Source: Isoptericola cucumis
GTDB taxonomy: Bacteria; Actinomycetota; Actinomycetes; Actinomycetales; Cellulomonadaceae
Reading direction: 5' to 3'
DNA: 64,000 bases
Assembly (NCBI RefSeq): GCF_014635665.1
Contig: NZ_BMDG01000014.1
Span: 1 to 64,000 of the forward strand
Shown one piece after another: positions 8,006-17,532 of this stretch (position 1 is the stretch's first letter; each line of letters opens with the position of its first letter). Both the position numbers and the translations under genes were made by a program. The notes under the pieces are model-generated. The model saw only the letters and a list, made by a program, of their open reading frames with translations. It searched no databases and was not told where the DNA came from.

Positions 8006-8992
8006 TCAGGCCCCGTGCCCGAGCACGGCGGCGACGAAGGCGCCGACCTCCGCGGACAGCTCGGCGTCCTCTGGCGCGTCGCCCCCGAACCCGCCGTGCG
8101 GCATCCCCTCGAAGACGTGCAGCGCGGCGTCCACGCCGGCCGCCCGCAGCCGCCGGTGCATCCGCACGGTGTTCGACAGGAACAGGTCCCGCGTGCCCGA
8201 CTGCAGGAACGTGGGCGGGAAGCCCGCGAGGTCGCCGAAGAGCGGCGACAGGTACGGGTGGGCGAGGTCGGCCCCGGCGGCGTAGAGCGCGTTGACCTCG
8301 CGCAGGCTGCCCAGCGCCAGGTCGTGCGGGGCGTTCGTCGTGAACGAGTCGCCCGACTCCGTGAGGTCCACCTCCGGGGTGAGCAGCACCAGGGCCGCCG
8401 GCATCGGCAGGCCCTCGTCCCGCGCGCGCAGCAGCAGGGCGGCCGCCAGGTTCCCGCCCGCCGAGCCGCCGGCGACCACGACCTCGCGGGGCTCGCGCTC
8501 GGCCAGCAGGGCCCGGTAGACGGCGAGGGTGTCGTCCAGGGCGGCCGGGAACGGGTGCTCCGGCGGCATCCGGTAGTCCACGCCCCAGGCCACCAGGCCG
8601 GTGCGCCCGGCGGTGGCCGCCGCCGACGCGCGGCACACGTCGCCCGCGCCGTACAGGAGCGCCCCGCCGTGCAGGTCCAGGACGACCGGCCCGTGGGGGT
8701 CCGCGGCCTCCGGGTGCTGCACGTGCACCGGCACGCCCGCGACGTCCCGCTCCTCGCCGCCCGGCAGGTCGTCACCCACGACGGCGGTGCGGAACCAGTC
8801 GTCGACCTCGGCCACGTGCCGGAGCCAGCCCGCCCGGTCGTCGGGGGCCGGGTAGGTGGGCGGCCCGGACGCCGCCCGGGCGTCGCGGAGCCCGGCGAGG
8901 TACGTCCGCGCGCCGGCGCTCACGCTGGTGGGCAGCGTCGTCGGCAGGGGCTCGACCGGGACGGGCGCGCCGCCTGCCGCCGCGCCGCTCAT
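8006..8992 (-). CDS. alpha/beta hydrolase esterase (hormone-sensitive lipase type)
   Basis: A 328-residue cytoplasmic carboxylesterase. The oxyanion-hole motif DLHGGALLYG, the nucleophile elbow AGGSAGGN (serine), SGTRDLFLSNT (aspartate) and GMPHGGFG (histidine) complete the catalytic triad of the HSL/family IV esterases. Its ATG overlaps the stop of the preceding DUF4432 gene (ATGA). It is the last gene of the ten-gene GntR operon. In a glycoside pathway it could remove acetyl or other acyl groups from the imported sugar; that role is inferred from position. Confidence 0.85.
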   Translation of the reverse strand: MSGAAAGGAPVPVEPLPTTLPTSVSAGARTYLAGLRDARAASGPPTYPAPDDRAGWLRHVAEVDDWFRTAVVGDDLPGGEERDVAGVPVHVQHPEAADPHGPVVLDLHGGALLYGAGDVCRASAAATAGRTGLVAWGVDYRMPPEHPFPAALDDTLAVYRALLAEREPREVVVAGGSAGGNLAAALLLRARDEGLPMPAALVLLTPEVDLTESGDSFTTNAPHDLALGSLREVNALYAAGADLAHPYLSPLFGDLAGFPPTFLQSGTRDLFLSNTVRMHRRLRAAGVDAALHVFEGMPHGGFGGDAPEDAELSAEVGAFVAAVLGHGA

Positions 8993-10044
8993 CGCGGCCG
9001 GCCCGGCGTCCTGACGCCGACCCGCACGGCGCAGTCCCACGACTCCCCCGGCGCCAGGACGGGCGCGCCGCCGTGCGGCCCGTCGCGCTCGGGCCCGACC
9101 AGCGGGGCGTTGGCCGGCTCGACCCCCAGCACCCAGGAGCCCCGTGCGGGCCACAGCCACGAGTACAGCCGGGGCATCGTCGACGCCTGCCACTCGACGA
9201 CGACCTCGGCTCCGCCGGCCTCGGCTCCCCCGTCGGGGCCCGCTCCGGCCAGGCCGGTCGGCGTGACGACGGCGCGGGCCCACCCGTCCGTGGACCGCAC
9301 CCGCGGGTGCTCGGCGACGACCTGCCCCGCGCCTGCGGCGGCCTCCGGGAACGTCACGGCGTCCCGGCCCGGCGGCAGCGGCTCCGCCGGGACCGGTGCG
9401 TCGGCGTCGGCCACCAGCCGCGAGCCCGGCACGAGCACCGCCGCGCCGAGGTTGACGTGGTACAGCAGCGGCACGCCGACGGGCGCGTCGCCGACGTTGC
9501 GGACCACGTCGCGCACCTCGACCCACGGCCGCCCGGTGGCGACGACGACCTCCCGGTCCACCACGACCCGCGTGCCGTAGAGCGTGGAGTGCGCGACGGA
9601 GCCGGCCACGTGCACCTCGAGCTCGCCGGCCGCGCCGTCACCGCCTGTCGACCGCTCCCGCCACCAGCGCACGTCGTGGGCGGGCGTGACGTGGTGCGTG
9701 CCGTGCTGCCCGGCGCCGTCGCGCGGGGACCCGATGTTGTCCGGGCCGCACGTCGCGAGCAGGCCGCCGAGGAAGCGGTCCTCCCAGTCCCGGCCCGGGC
9801 CGGGGTCGCGCGGGTGGGGCGAGCGCCACGCGAGCGGGACGCCCGCCCACCAGGCCGCGCCGAGGTCCAGGCCGCGGTCCGGCAGCACGTCCACCGAGAC
9901 GCCGCCCGCCACCCGCACGACGAGCGCCCGCTCGCCGCCGGCCGTGACCGCCTCGTCCACGGACGCGAGCGCCTCGGGCAGCGCCGCGCGCCCGTCGTCG
10001 AGCAGGCGGCCCCAGCCGGTGCCCGCGCCGGCCCCGACGCTCAT
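8989..10044 (-). CDS. DUF4432 / aldose epimerase-like protein
   Basis: A 351-residue protein with the mutarotase-like beta-sandwich pattern: VDVLPDRGLDLGAAWWAGVPLAWRS near the start, then a histidine-rich stretch (GQHGTHHVTPAHDVRW), LLYHVNLG and VEPANAPL. DUF4432 members sit in carbohydrate operons and are thought to epimerise or bind sugars, but none is well characterised to my knowledge. ATGA overlaps on both sides tie it to the glycosidase-like gene before and the esterase after. Confidence 0.72.
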   Translation of the reverse strand: MSVGAGAGTGWGRLLDDGRAALPEALASVDEAVTAGGERALVVRVAGGVSVDVLPDRGLDLGAAWWAGVPLAWRSPHPRDPGPGRDWEDRFLGGLLATCGPDNIGSPRDGAGQHGTHHVTPAHDVRWWRERSTGGDGAAGELEVHVAGSVAHSTLYGTRVVVDREVVVATGRPWVEVRDVVRNVGDAPVGVPLLYHVNLGAAVLVPGSRLVADADAPVPAEPLPPGRDAVTFPEAAAGAGQVVAEHPRVRSTDGWARAVVTPTGLAGAGPDGGAEAGGAEVVVEWQASTMPRLYSWLWPARGSWVLGVEPANAPLVGPERDGPHGGAPVLAPGESWDCAVRVGVRTPGRPR

Positions 10045-12146
10045 CGCTCCCGCACCTCGCCGGCCAGCACGTCGTAGGTCCGGCCCTGCACGACGAGGCC
10101 CTCCAGGCGGGCGTCCGGGTCGAGGTCGTCGATGCACCCGCCGGCGGTCACGGTCCCGTCGAGGGCCACGTCGACGCCGAAGATGCCGGCGAGCACCAGC
10201 TCGCACCACGCGCCGGCCGACGAGCACGACCAGTCGATGATGTAGGGCAGCTGCGGCGGGGTCTTGCGCGCGCCGCCGCCGATCGGGGCGATCGCCTCCT
10301 CGACGAAGTGGGCCTGCCCGGGCGGGCCCTGGTTGGCGGTGCGGGCCAGGCCGGGCAGCCACTCGAGCACGGCCTCGGGGTGGCCGAGCGCGATCGCCGC
10401 GCGGGCGGAGTCCGCGGGCCACGCCGGGTAGGCGCCGTTCCACTGGTGGTCGGCGCGCAGCGACCAGCCGGCGTCGTCGTCGTGCGGCGAGAGCGCGCGC
10501 ATCCACGACGGGGTGCGCAGCTCCCGGACGAAGAACTCGACCATGGCGTCGCGCTGGGCGGCGGGCACGTCGTCCGCGATCGTGGTGCCGACGGTGGCGA
10601 AGTCGTAGCAGTGCCGCGTCTCGACGAGCGAACCGTCGGGCTGGCGCGCGTGGAAGAAGCCCTCCCCCGGCACCGCCAGGTCGAGGACCTTCGGCAGCAG
10701 GTCGGCCGCCTCGGCGCGCAGCCGCGCGGCGTCCTCGGCGCGCCCCTGCAGCTCGCTGATGCTCGCGGCGGTGCGCAGGTTCCACACGTTGGCGGCATTG
10801 AGGCTCGCCACCTCGTGCACGTACGAGCTCACGCACTCCAGCAGGTTGTCGACGTCGCCGTAGTCGGCCAGGCCCGACGACGTGCGCAGCCGGTGCCAGG
10901 CGGTGGACCAGGCCCGCACCTCGTCGCCCATGGTCGAGGTGCGGCCGTCGGGCGTGGTGACCGGTGCGTCCAGGAGCGTGTGGTCGCCGTGCAGGCGCAG
11001 GTAGTCGTGCACGAGGCGGGTCATGGCGTAGTGGTTGACGGAGTACCAGTAGCCGACCGGCCCGCCCGTGAGCCACTCGGTGCCGAAGTGCCGCTCGATG
11101 TCGAGCCCCACCCAGTGCTCGACCTGCCGCCGCATCACCTGCGGGTCGAGCAGCGCGTGCACCATCGAGCTCAGCGAGTAGTCCCAGATGAACGTCGTCG
11201 TCTGCCAGTAGCGCGGCATGAGGGTGTCGTAGGTGCGCCCCAGCACCGACGCGGGGTTGTCGCGGCGGAACCACAGCACCCCCACGGCTCCCCACCAGTA
11301 CAGGCGGCGCAGCGCGTCGTCGGTCGTGACGAGGCGGGGCAGGCAGCCGCCGAACTCGGCGTTGTCCGGCGTGAACAGCGCCTCGATCTCGGCGTCCCAG
11401 GTGCGCTGCGACGCCGCGACGGCGCCCGGCACGTCGGCGGCGACCCGGTCGAAGGCCGCGAGCGCCTCGGCCTCGGTGCGCGCGACGGTGTGCACGTAGC
11501 CGAGCCGCACGGTGCCCCCGCCGGGCACGGCCCGCACCGCCTCGACGACCCGCGTCGACGCGCCGTCGTCGACCCCGGCGCCGTCGGCGTCGAGCAGCCC
11601 CTGGACGCTGACGGCCGAGGCGTCCTCGGGCCGGCCGAGGCGGCGGGCCCCCTGCCGCACGAGCGCGTTCTTCGCCTGCGGCGGCGCCCCCTCCAGCCAC
11701 GGCTCGCCCGCGCAGGTCACCGACGAGTCGAGCCAGGCGCCGACCCGCAGCTCCCGGTCGGTGCCGGTGGTGTCCGTGACCTCGACCTGCACGGCCACGC
11801 CCGGCTCCCCGGGCGGGCACACGGTGGTCGTGCGCACCTCCCAGCCGTCGACGACGGTGCGCCGCTCGACCCGGTCGGGTCGCCACCGCACCTCGACGGG
11901 CTGCCCGTACGACCGGGCCAGCCGGCCGCCCAGGTAGAGCTGGCCGCTGATGCTGTCCCCCTGGGAGACGGGCGGCACGTTGAGGGAGCGGACCGCGAGG
12001 ACGTCGTGGTCCACCTGGGCCGTGGCCCAGTGGTTCGTCAGGCCGGGCGGGTTGATCATGTCGTCGAACGGGTCCGTGATCACGTCGGACGCGAGGTCCT
12101 CGACCGTCGGGACCGTCGGCGGGGCCGTGACAGCGGCGGTGCTCAT
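10041..12146 (-). CDS. (alpha/alpha)6-barrel glycoside hydrolase-like protein
   Basis: A 701-residue cytoplasmic protein without signal peptide. The first 270 residues look like a beta-sandwich (VEVRWRPDRVERRTVVDGWEV). The rest is helical, with toroid-type blocks such as FIWDYSLSSMVHALLDP, YGDVDNLLECVSSYVHEVASLNAANVWN and HQWNGAYPAWPADSA. This layout matches six-hairpin glycosidases of the GH63/MGH1-like kind. Candidate catalytic acids (DVDNLLE, the aspartate of FIWDYS) are visible, but I cannot fix the family or linkage. It probably cleaves an imported oligosaccharide or glycoside. Confidence 0.65.
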   Translation of the reverse strand: MSTAAVTAPPTVPTVEDLASDVITDPFDDMINPPGLTNHWATAQVDHDVLAVRSLNVPPVSQGDSISGQLYLGGRLARSYGQPVEVRWRPDRVERRTVVDGWEVRTTTVCPPGEPGVAVQVEVTDTTGTDRELRVGAWLDSSVTCAGEPWLEGAPPQAKNALVRQGARRLGRPEDASAVSVQGLLDADGAGVDDGASTRVVEAVRAVPGGGTVRLGYVHTVARTEAEALAAFDRVAADVPGAVAASQRTWDAEIEALFTPDNAEFGGCLPRLVTTDDALRRLYWWGAVGVLWFRRDNPASVLGRTYDTLMPRYWQTTTFIWDYSLSSMVHALLDPQVMRRQVEHWVGLDIERHFGTEWLTGGPVGYWYSVNHYAMTRLVHDYLRLHGDHTLLDAPVTTPDGRTSTMGDEVRAWSTAWHRLRTSSGLADYGDVDNLLECVSSYVHEVASLNAANVWNLRTAASISELQGRAEDAARLRAEAADLLPKVLDLAVPGEGFFHARQPDGSLVETRHCYDFATVGTTIADDVPAAQRDAMVEFFVRELRTPSWMRALSPHDDDAGWSLRADHQWNGAYPAWPADSARAAIALGHPEAVLEWLPGLARTANQGPPGQAHFVEEAIAPIGGGARKTPPQLPYIIDWSCSSAGAWCELVLAGIFGVDVALDGTVTAGGCIDDLDPDARLEGLVVQGRTYDVLAGEVRER

Positions 12147-12174
12147 CGTGTCGTTCCTCGAATCTGCGTCAGCG

Positions 12175-12219
12175 TCAGGTGGGGGATGCCAGGTGGGGGA
12201 TGTCAGGTGGGGGGTGTCA
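12175..12219 (-). repeat. 14-bp tandem repeat ending on the dehydratase stop
   Basis: Three units (TCAGGTGGGGGATG at 12175-12188, CCAGGTGGGGGATG at 12189-12202, TCAGGTGGGGGGTG at 12203-12216) run directly into the stop codon of the gene at 12217. Read on the coding strand, TGA recurs at nearly every unit boundary, so the array looks like repeated duplication of the stop-codon region. It fills most of the 70-base spacer before the glycosidase-like gene. Confidence 0.85.
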
Positions 12220-13494
12220 GTAGGGCTCGCCGGCCAGGGCCGCGGGGCGCCCGGTGGCGCGCGGGTCGGCGAACTGCGTGCTCGGCAGCAGCGGGTACCA
12301 GTCGGGCCGGCCGGGGTCGCGGTCGTACGGGTAGGGCCCGAGCTCGCGGTAGAGCTCGGCGTACTCCGCCAGCTTGGTGCGGTCGAGCTCGACGCCGAGA
12401 CCGGGGGCGTCGGGCACGGCGATGCGCCCGTCGCGGTAGGCCATCTTGCCGCCCACGATCACGTCGTCGCGCAGGTGGTGGTAGTGCGCGTCGGCGGCGA
12501 ACGCGAGGTTCGGCACGACGGCGCCGAGGTGCAGCATGGAGGCGAGCTGGATGCCGAGCTCGCCCGAGGAGTGCACCGCGACGCCGAGCTGGAACGTCTC
12601 GGCCACGCCGGCTGCGCGCACGCAGGGCCGGATGCCGCCCCAGAACGTCGTGTCGAGCAGGACGACGTCGACCGCGGGCTGCAGCACGTTCGCGGCGAGC
12701 TGCTCGAAGTTCACCACCACGGTGTTGGTGGCGAGCGGGATCCGGGTGTTCTCCCGCAGGCGCCGCATGCCGTTCAGGCCGTAGCAGAAGTCCTCGGCGT
12801 AGTCGTTGTCGAGGTCCTCGATCGCGTGGGCGAAGCGGATCGCCTCCTCCACGGACAGGATCCCGTTGGGGTCGTACCGGAACCGGTCGCCCGGCAGGGA
12901 GTGCGCGAGCGCGCGGTAGCTCTCGAGCTCGTGGCCGGGGTCGAAGACGCCGCCCTTGAGCTTGTGCACGCGGAAGCCGTGCTCGGCCTTGAGCCGGGCG
13001 GCCTCAGCCACGAGCTGGTCGGGGGTGCGCACCTCGCCCGTGCCGTCGGCCGACGGGTACCGGAAGAACAGGTAGGAGGCGAACTCGACCTCGTCGCGCA
13101 CGGCGCCCCCGAGCAGGGCGTGCACGGGCAGGCCCGTGTGCTTGCCCAGCAGGTCGAGGCACGCGAACTCGATCGCGGCCACGAGCTGGGTCCGGTTGTT
13201 GTAGAGGCTGGCCGTGGGGTTGGCCAGCATGAACCGCAGCGCCTCGGTGCGGGCCGGGTCGTGACCCAGCAGGTAGGGCTTGAGCGCCGCGACCGCGGCC
13301 TCGGCGCTCTGCCCGCCGCCGCCCATCTCGCCGAGGCCGACCAGGCCGTCCGCCGTCTCGACCTCCACGATCGTGCGCACGAACCTGCCCCAGTGGGCCC
13401 CGTTGGAGTGCCGCAGCGGCGCCTCCAGCGGCACCGTCACGGTGGTGGCGCGGACGTCGACGATCCGCATCCCGCTGCCCTTCAGCGCGCTCAT
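12217..13494 (-). CDS. enolase-superfamily sugar-acid dehydratase (glucarate dehydratase-like)
   Basis: A 425-residue dehydratase of the mandelate racemase/glucarate dehydratase branch. Visible active-site residues are the K178-x-K180 base motif (HKLKGG), metal ligands D208 (RYDPNG), E234 (YAEDF) and N257 (LATNT), and the D281/H308 dyad ([17 protein letters not shown]). This ligand set (D, E, N plus a His-Asp dyad) is that of glucarate dehydratases, so it should abstract a proton alpha to a carboxylate and eliminate water. The start at 13494 overlaps the SDR stop (ATGA); an alternative ATG at 13470 is possible. Substrate is unproven; with an SDR beside it, an aldonate or aldarate is likely. 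Confidence 0.8.
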   Translation of the reverse strand: MSALKGSGMRIVDVRATTVTVPLEAPLRHSNGAHWGRFVRTIVEVETADGLVGLGEMGGGGQSAEAAVAALKPYLLGHDPARTEALRFMLANPTASLYNNRTQLVAAIEFACLDLLGKHTGLPVHALLGGAVRDEVEFASYLFFRYPSADGTGEVRTPDQLVAEAARLKAEHGFRVHKLKGGVFDPGHELESYRALAHSLPGDRFRYDPNGILSVEEAIRFAHAIEDLDNDYAEDFCYGLNGMRRLRENTRIPLATNTVVVNFEQLAANVLQPAVDVVLLDTTFWGGIRPCVRAAGVAETFQLGVAVHSSGELGIQLASMLHLGAVVPNLAFAADAHYHHLRDDVIVGGKMAYRDGRIAVPDAPGLGVELDRTKLAEYAELYRELGPYPYDRDPGRPDWYPLLPSTQFADPRATGRPAALAGEPY

Positions 13495-14330
13495 GCGTCC
13501 GCCTCGGGCAGGGCCGCCGCGAGGCGGGCGCTGAGCCCGCCGTCGACCTTGACGTCGGCGCCGGTGACGAAGGACGCCCGGCCGCCGAGCAGGAACTCGA
13601 CCACCTCGGCGACCTCCGCCGGCGTCGCGACCCGCCCGAGGGCGTGCGACCGGCCCCACTCGGCGACGACGTCCTCGGCGGGCCGGTCGCCGGCGAACAG
13701 GCCGGCCGCCCAGCGCAGCATCGGGGTGTCGACCGACCCGGGGCTGACGCTGTTCACGCGGATGCCGTCGGCGGCGTGGTCGACGGCCATCGCCCGCACC
13801 AGCCCCTGGAGCGCCGCCTTGCTCGTCGTGTACGCGGCGACGCCGCTCTGGGTGGCGAACGCCTGCACGGAGCTGACGACCACCACGGCTCCCCCGCCGC
13901 CCGCCCGCACGAGCGGGACCATCGTGCGGCAGGTGTGGAACGCCCCGCCGACGTTGACGTCCATCACCTCGGCGTAGGTCGCGACGTCGGTCTCGTCGAC
14001 GGTGCCGTACCGCTGCACGCCCGCGGCGCAGACGACGCCGTCGAGGGTGCCGTGCTCGGCGCCGACGCGGCGCGCGGCGTCGTCCAGCGCCGCCGGGTCG
14101 GCGACGTCGACGGTCACCGGGACGAGCCGGCCCGGGGAGCCGACGTGCCGGGCGGCGGCCGCGTCGAGGGCGGCCGCGTCCCGGTCGAGCCCGACGACGG
14201 TGGCGCCGAGCCCCACGAGGAGGTCGGCCACGCCGCCTCCGATGCCGGCGGCCGCGCCGGTGACGACGACCGTCCGGCCCGTCCAGGGCTCTGCGGCGCG
14301 ACCGGGCGCCGGGGTGTTCAGGTCAGGCAT
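13491..14330 (-). CDS. SDR family NAD(P)-dependent oxidoreductase
   Basis: A 279-residue classical short-chain dehydrogenase. The Rossmann motif [10 protein letters not shown] (near residue 25), VCAAG, the catalytic serine in VVSSVQ, YTTSK (Tyr-x3-Lys) and the SPGSVDTP loop are all present. With the enolase-superfamily dehydratase translated immediately downstream, the simplest reading is oxidation of a sugar to an acid or keto-sugar which is then dehydrated. Cofactor preference cannot be fixed with confidence. Confidence 0.85.
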   Translation of the reverse strand: MPDLNTPAPGRAAEPWTGRTVVVTGAAAGIGGGVADLLVGLGATVVGLDRDAAALDAAAARHVGSPGRLVPVTVDVADPAALDDAARRVGAEHGTLDGVVCAAGVQRYGTVDETDVATYAEVMDVNVGGAFHTCRTMVPLVRAGGGGAVVVVSSVQAFATQSGVAAYTTSKAALQGLVRAMAVDHAADGIRVNSVSPGSVDTPMLRWAAGLFAGDRPAEDVVAEWGRSHALGRVATPAEVAEVVEFLLGGRASFVTGADVKVDGGLSARLAAALPEADA

Positions 14331-14358
14331 GGTGGTGCTCCAGGGTCGGTGGCGCGGG

Positions 14359-15186
14359 TCAGTACTGGCCGAGCGCGAGCCCGCGGGTGAACGCGCGCTG
14401 GGCGAGGAGGAAGAGGACGACGGTGGGGACGGAGACGATGAGCCCGCCGGCGAGCACGGTCGGCATGGTCGAGCCGCCGTAGGTGCTCTGCAGGGCCGAC
14501 AGGGCCGTCATGACGGGCCGGGTCTCGGCCGACTGGGTCAGCGTGAGACCGAGCAGCAGGTCGTTCCAGATGAGCGTCGCCTGCAGGATGAAGATGGCGA
14601 CGAGCGCGGGGCCCGCCATCGGCAGGTAGATGCGCCAGAAGATCCGCCAGGTGGAGGCGCCGTCCATCACGGCGGCCTCGAAGACCTGGTGCGCGACGCC
14701 CGCGAAGAAGTTCCGCATGACGAACGCCGCGAACGGCACCGAGATCACGGTGTACACGAGGATCATCCCCGTGCGGGTGTCGTACAGCCCGGTCTCGACG
14801 TACCCGAGGAACAGCGGCATGAGCAGCATCTGCATCGGGAACACGGTGGAGGCGAAGATGACCACGAACCAGGCGAACCCGTGCCGCAGGCGCAGCGCGA
14901 CGATCGCGAACCCGGCCGCGGCGCCGACCACGACGGCGATCGCCGGGGCGGCGACGGCGTAGAGGCCGGTGGAGGCCATGCCCGCGGACAGGTCCCCGCG
15001 GGTCCAGGCCGCGACGGCGTTCTCCCACAGCCCGCCGAGCCCCGCCGGGCTCCACACGGACAGGACGCCGTACTGGTCGTTCGTCTTCGCCGCGTTGACG
15101 ATCATGAGGTAGACGGGTGCGAGCCAGGCGAGGCCCAGCACCACGAGGACGGTCTTGCGCAGCCGGTCGGCCGTCACGGCACCCAT
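14359..15186 (-). CDS. carbohydrate ABC transporter permease (MalG type)
   Basis: A 275-residue inner-membrane permease with six membrane segments and the EAA loop FEAAVMDGASTWRIFWRIYL. Its ATG overlaps the stop of its partner permease by one base (TGATG). Together with the permease at 15186-16112 and the binding protein at 16202-17458 it forms the importer of the second sugar operon. No ATPase is encoded nearby. Confidence 0.88.
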   Translation of the reverse strand: MGAVTADRLRKTVLVVLGLAWLAPVYLMIVNAAKTNDQYGVLSVWSPAGLGGLWENAVAAWTRGDLSAGMASTGLYAVAAPAIAVVVGAAAGFAIVALRLRHGFAWFVVIFASTVFPMQMLLMPLFLGYVETGLYDTRTGMILVYTVISVPFAAFVMRNFFAGVAHQVFEAAVMDGASTWRIFWRIYLPMAGPALVAIFILQATLIWNDLLLGLTLTQSAETRPVMTALSALQSTYGGSTMPTVLAGGLIVSVPTVVLFLLAQRAFTRGLALGQY

Positions 15187-16112
15187 CACAGCTCCTTCGC
15201 GCCGGACAGCTGGCGGCGCAGGTAGAGGACGGACGCCGCGACCGTGACGACGGTGAGGAAGACCGCGACGGCGGCCCCCAGCCCGTAGTCGTTGTTCACG
15301 AACGTCTCCTTGTACATGGTCAGGGCGAGGGTCTCCGACGAGACGCCCGGGCCGCCCTTCGTCATCGCCCAGATGATGTCGAACTGCTTGAGGGACCCGA
15401 CGATCGACAGCCCCACGACGACCGTCGTCAGCGGCGTGAGCATCGGCCACGTCATCGTGCGGAACATGGTCCAGCCGGAGGCCCCGTCCAGCCGGGCGGC
15501 CTCGAGCGGCTCCCTCGGGATGGACTGCAGCCCGATCGTGAACAGCAGGGCGTTGACGCCCGCGCCCTGCCAGGTGGCGGCGCCGATCATCACGAAGGTG
15601 TTCAGCGGGGCGTCGAGCAGCCAGCGGGGCGGGTCCGTCACGCCGAGCAGCGCGAGCGCCTCGTCGAGCGCGCCGCCCGTCTGCAGCACGAACGTCCAGA
15701 TCACGCCGACGGCGACGCCGGAGATCGCGTACGGCAGCAGGAAGGGCAGCCGGTACCAGAACGAGCCCTTGAGCCCGTAGGCGAGCACGGCGACCAGCAG
15801 CCCCAGCCCGACCGGCAGCACCAGCGTGCCGACCACCCAGTACACGGTGTTGAGCAGCGAGTTCAGGAAGCCCGCGTCGGTGAGCATCTCGGAGTACTTG
15901 GCGAGGCCCACGAGCTCGGGGTCGCCGAGGCCGTTGTACTCCGTGAGGCTCAGGTAGCTGGTCCAGACGAACGGCAGGTACAGCAGCAGCGCGACCACGA
16001 GCACGGCCGGCAGCGCGAAGCCGCGCGCGGACCAGCGGTACGTCGGCCGCGGACGACGGGCCGGGCGCGTGGCGCTCGTCGGTCGCCGCGGCGGCGCGAC
16101 GGTGGCGGTCAT
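15186..16112 (-). CDS. carbohydrate ABC transporter permease (MalF type)
   Basis: A 308-residue permease with an arginine-rich cytoplasmic tail, six membrane segments and the EAA loop LEAARLDGASGWTMFRTMTW. The start at 16112 (MTATVAPP) is preferred because GAAGAAGGGA lies just upstream. A longer in-frame reading from 16202 would include the strong hairpin of the intergenic spacer in coding sequence and lacks such a site. Confidence 0.87.
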   Translation of the reverse strand: MTATVAPPRRPTSATRPARRPRPTYRWSARGFALPAVLVVALLLYLPFVWTSYLSLTEYNGLGDPELVGLAKYSEMLTDAGFLNSLLNTVYWVVGTLVLPVGLGLLVAVLAYGLKGSFWYRLPFLLPYAISGVAVGVIWTFVLQTGGALDEALALLGVTDPPRWLLDAPLNTFVMIGAATWQGAGVNALLFTIGLQSIPREPLEAARLDGASGWTMFRTMTWPMLTPLTTVVVGLSIVGSLKQFDIIWAMTKGGPGVSSETLALTMYKETFVNNDYGLGAAVAVFLTVVTVAASVLYLRRQLSGAKEL

Positions 16113-16129
16113 GGTGGTCCCTTCTTCCG

Positions 16130-16178
16130 GCGCCGCCGGGGGCACGGGCTCTGCTGGCCCGGCGACCCCCGGCGGCGC
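16130..16178 (-). other. 13-bp intercistronic hairpin between binding protein and permease genes
   Basis: Perfect inverted repeat with arms 16130-16142 and 16166-16178, in the 89-base gap after the solute-binding protein gene. No T-tract follows. As in malE-malF style operons, it would slow 3' decay or cause partial termination and keep binding protein in excess over permease. The first ABC operon has hairpins in the same relative place (3572-3657). Confidence 0.6.
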
Positions 16179-16201
16179 GGTGGTGGTGGTGCGGCCGGGC
16201 A

Positions 16202-17458
16202 TCAGCCCTGGTCGGCCCAGTACGTGTCGGCCTCGCCCTGCAGGCGCTGCAGGCCGGGCATCGGGTCGGGCGCGTTGGTGACGAAGTCGCCGAAGATCTC
16301 CGTCGAGAGCGTGTAGACGGGCAGCGGGTTCGCCTCGAGGTAGCGCTGCTGGACGGTGGTGTCGTCGGACGTCGCGGCGTCGACCAGCTTCTGCTGCTCC
16401 GGGTCGTCGACCTTGACGTGCGGGTTGAACGACACCTCACCACGCTCGTCCGACCACGTCTTCTGCGCCTCGTCGCTCATCCACCAGGCGCTGTAGTCGA
16501 GCGCCGCCTGCTCGTTCTCGGACCCCTTGCCGACGCACAGCGGGCCGGTCTCCAGCACCATCTGCCCGCCCGACGCCGGGTTCATGCTCGGCATCGGGAA
16601 GATGCCGTAGTCCTCGCCGGACTTGGCCCCCACCTCGGTGAGCTGCCCGCTGAGGAACGTGCCGAAGTAGGCCATCGCCACGTCGCCGTTCTTCAGGAGC
16701 GTCTGGGGGTCCGTGGTGACGCCCGGGTCGTTGTAGTACCCGTCGTCGATCATCTGCTTCCACTGGTCCATCACCTCGACGACCTCCGGGTCGAGGTACG
16801 AGGCGTCACCCGTCTGCAGCCCCTGGTAGGTGTCCGGGGCGTTCCCGGCCAGCAGGGCCTGGAACCAGGCGAACTCGAAGATGATGTTCATCTGGTGGAA
16901 GGGGGTGACGTCGGCGGCCTTGAGCTTCTCGGCGGCCGCCATCAGCTCCTCGAAGGTGGTCGGCACCTCGATGCCGTGGTCCGCGAAGACCTTCTTGTTG
17001 TAGTAGACCGCCCAGTAGGCCACGTTCAGCGGCACGCAGTACTGCTTGCCGCCGTACGTGTAGTTGTCCTTCAGGCCCTCGGGCACGAGCCCGTCCGCCT
17101 CCGCCTGGGTCCACAGGTCCGTGGTCTCGGCGACCAGGTTCTGGTCCACCAGCTCGCCGAGCGACGGGCCGGTGTGCCAGGTGAACAGGTCGGGCACCTT
17201 CTTGGTGCGGAACGACTGCTTGATGAAGCTGTCGTACGCCGTGGTGTCCGAGTAGCCGGTGAAGTCGAGGGTCTTGCCCTCGGCGCCCGACACCTCGTTC
17301 ATCGCGTCGAAGCTGGGCTCCCAGGCCGCCTTGTCGGTGTAGAAGCCGAGCGTGGCGTCGCCGCCCTCGCCGCCTCCGTCGTCCGCGCTCGAACAGGCCG
17401 CGAGGCCGAGGGCGAGGGACGCCGCCGTGGCGCCGGCCAGGATCCGGGTTCTCTTCAT
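16202..17458 (-). CDS. ABC transporter sugar-binding lipoprotein (family 1)
   Basis: A 418-residue lipoprotein precursor. The signal peptide ends with the lipobox LAAC, followed by a flexible DDGGGEGGD linker. The mature domain has typical family 1 segments (PDLFTWHTGPSLGELVDQ, ANAYWAVYYNKK-like VAYWAVYYNKKVF, GDVAMAYFGTFLSG). It captures the substrate of the second sugar operon for the permeases downstream. The ligand is unknown; NNP-type specificity cannot be read from sequence. Confidence 0.88.
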   Translation of the reverse strand: MKRTRILAGATAASLALGLAACSSADDGGGEGGDATLGFYTDKAAWEPSFDAMNEVSGAEGKTLDFTGYSDTTAYDSFIKQSFRTKKVPDLFTWHTGPSLGELVDQNLVAETTDLWTQAEADGLVPEGLKDNYTYGGKQYCVPLNVAYWAVYYNKKVFADHGIEVPTTFEELMAAAEKLKAADVTPFHQMNIIFEFAWFQALLAGNAPDTYQGLQTGDASYLDPEVVEVMDQWKQMIDDGYYNDPGVTTDPQTLLKNGDVAMAYFGTFLSGQLTEVGAKSGEDYGIFPMPSMNPASGGQMVLETGPLCVGKGSENEQAALDYSAWWMSDEAQKTWSDERGEVSFNPHVKVDDPEQQKLVDAATSDDTTVQQRYLEANPLPVYTLSTEIFGDFVTNAPDPMPGLQRLQGEADTYWADQG

Positions 17459-17493
17459 GGGTCTCACCTCGTCGTGAAGGGGTGGATGTCGTC

Positions 17494-17527
17494 GGTCGTG
17501 CTGGGTCGTCGGTCGTGCTGGGTCGTC
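17494..17527 (-). repeat. 17-bp tandem repeat just past the propeller gene stop
   Basis: Two exact copies of GGTCGTGCTGGGTCGTC (17494-17510, 17511-17527) lie five bases beyond the stop of the beta-propeller gene (TCA at 17533-17535) and occupy half of the spacer before the binding-protein gene. Confidence 0.85.
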
Positions 17528-17532
17528 GTGGC

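Noticed and set aside
15186-16202. Longer reading of the second MalF-type permease from 16202
   Set aside because: It would translate a 13-bp-stem hairpin spacer and lacks a ribosome-binding site, while GAAGAAGGGA precedes 16112.
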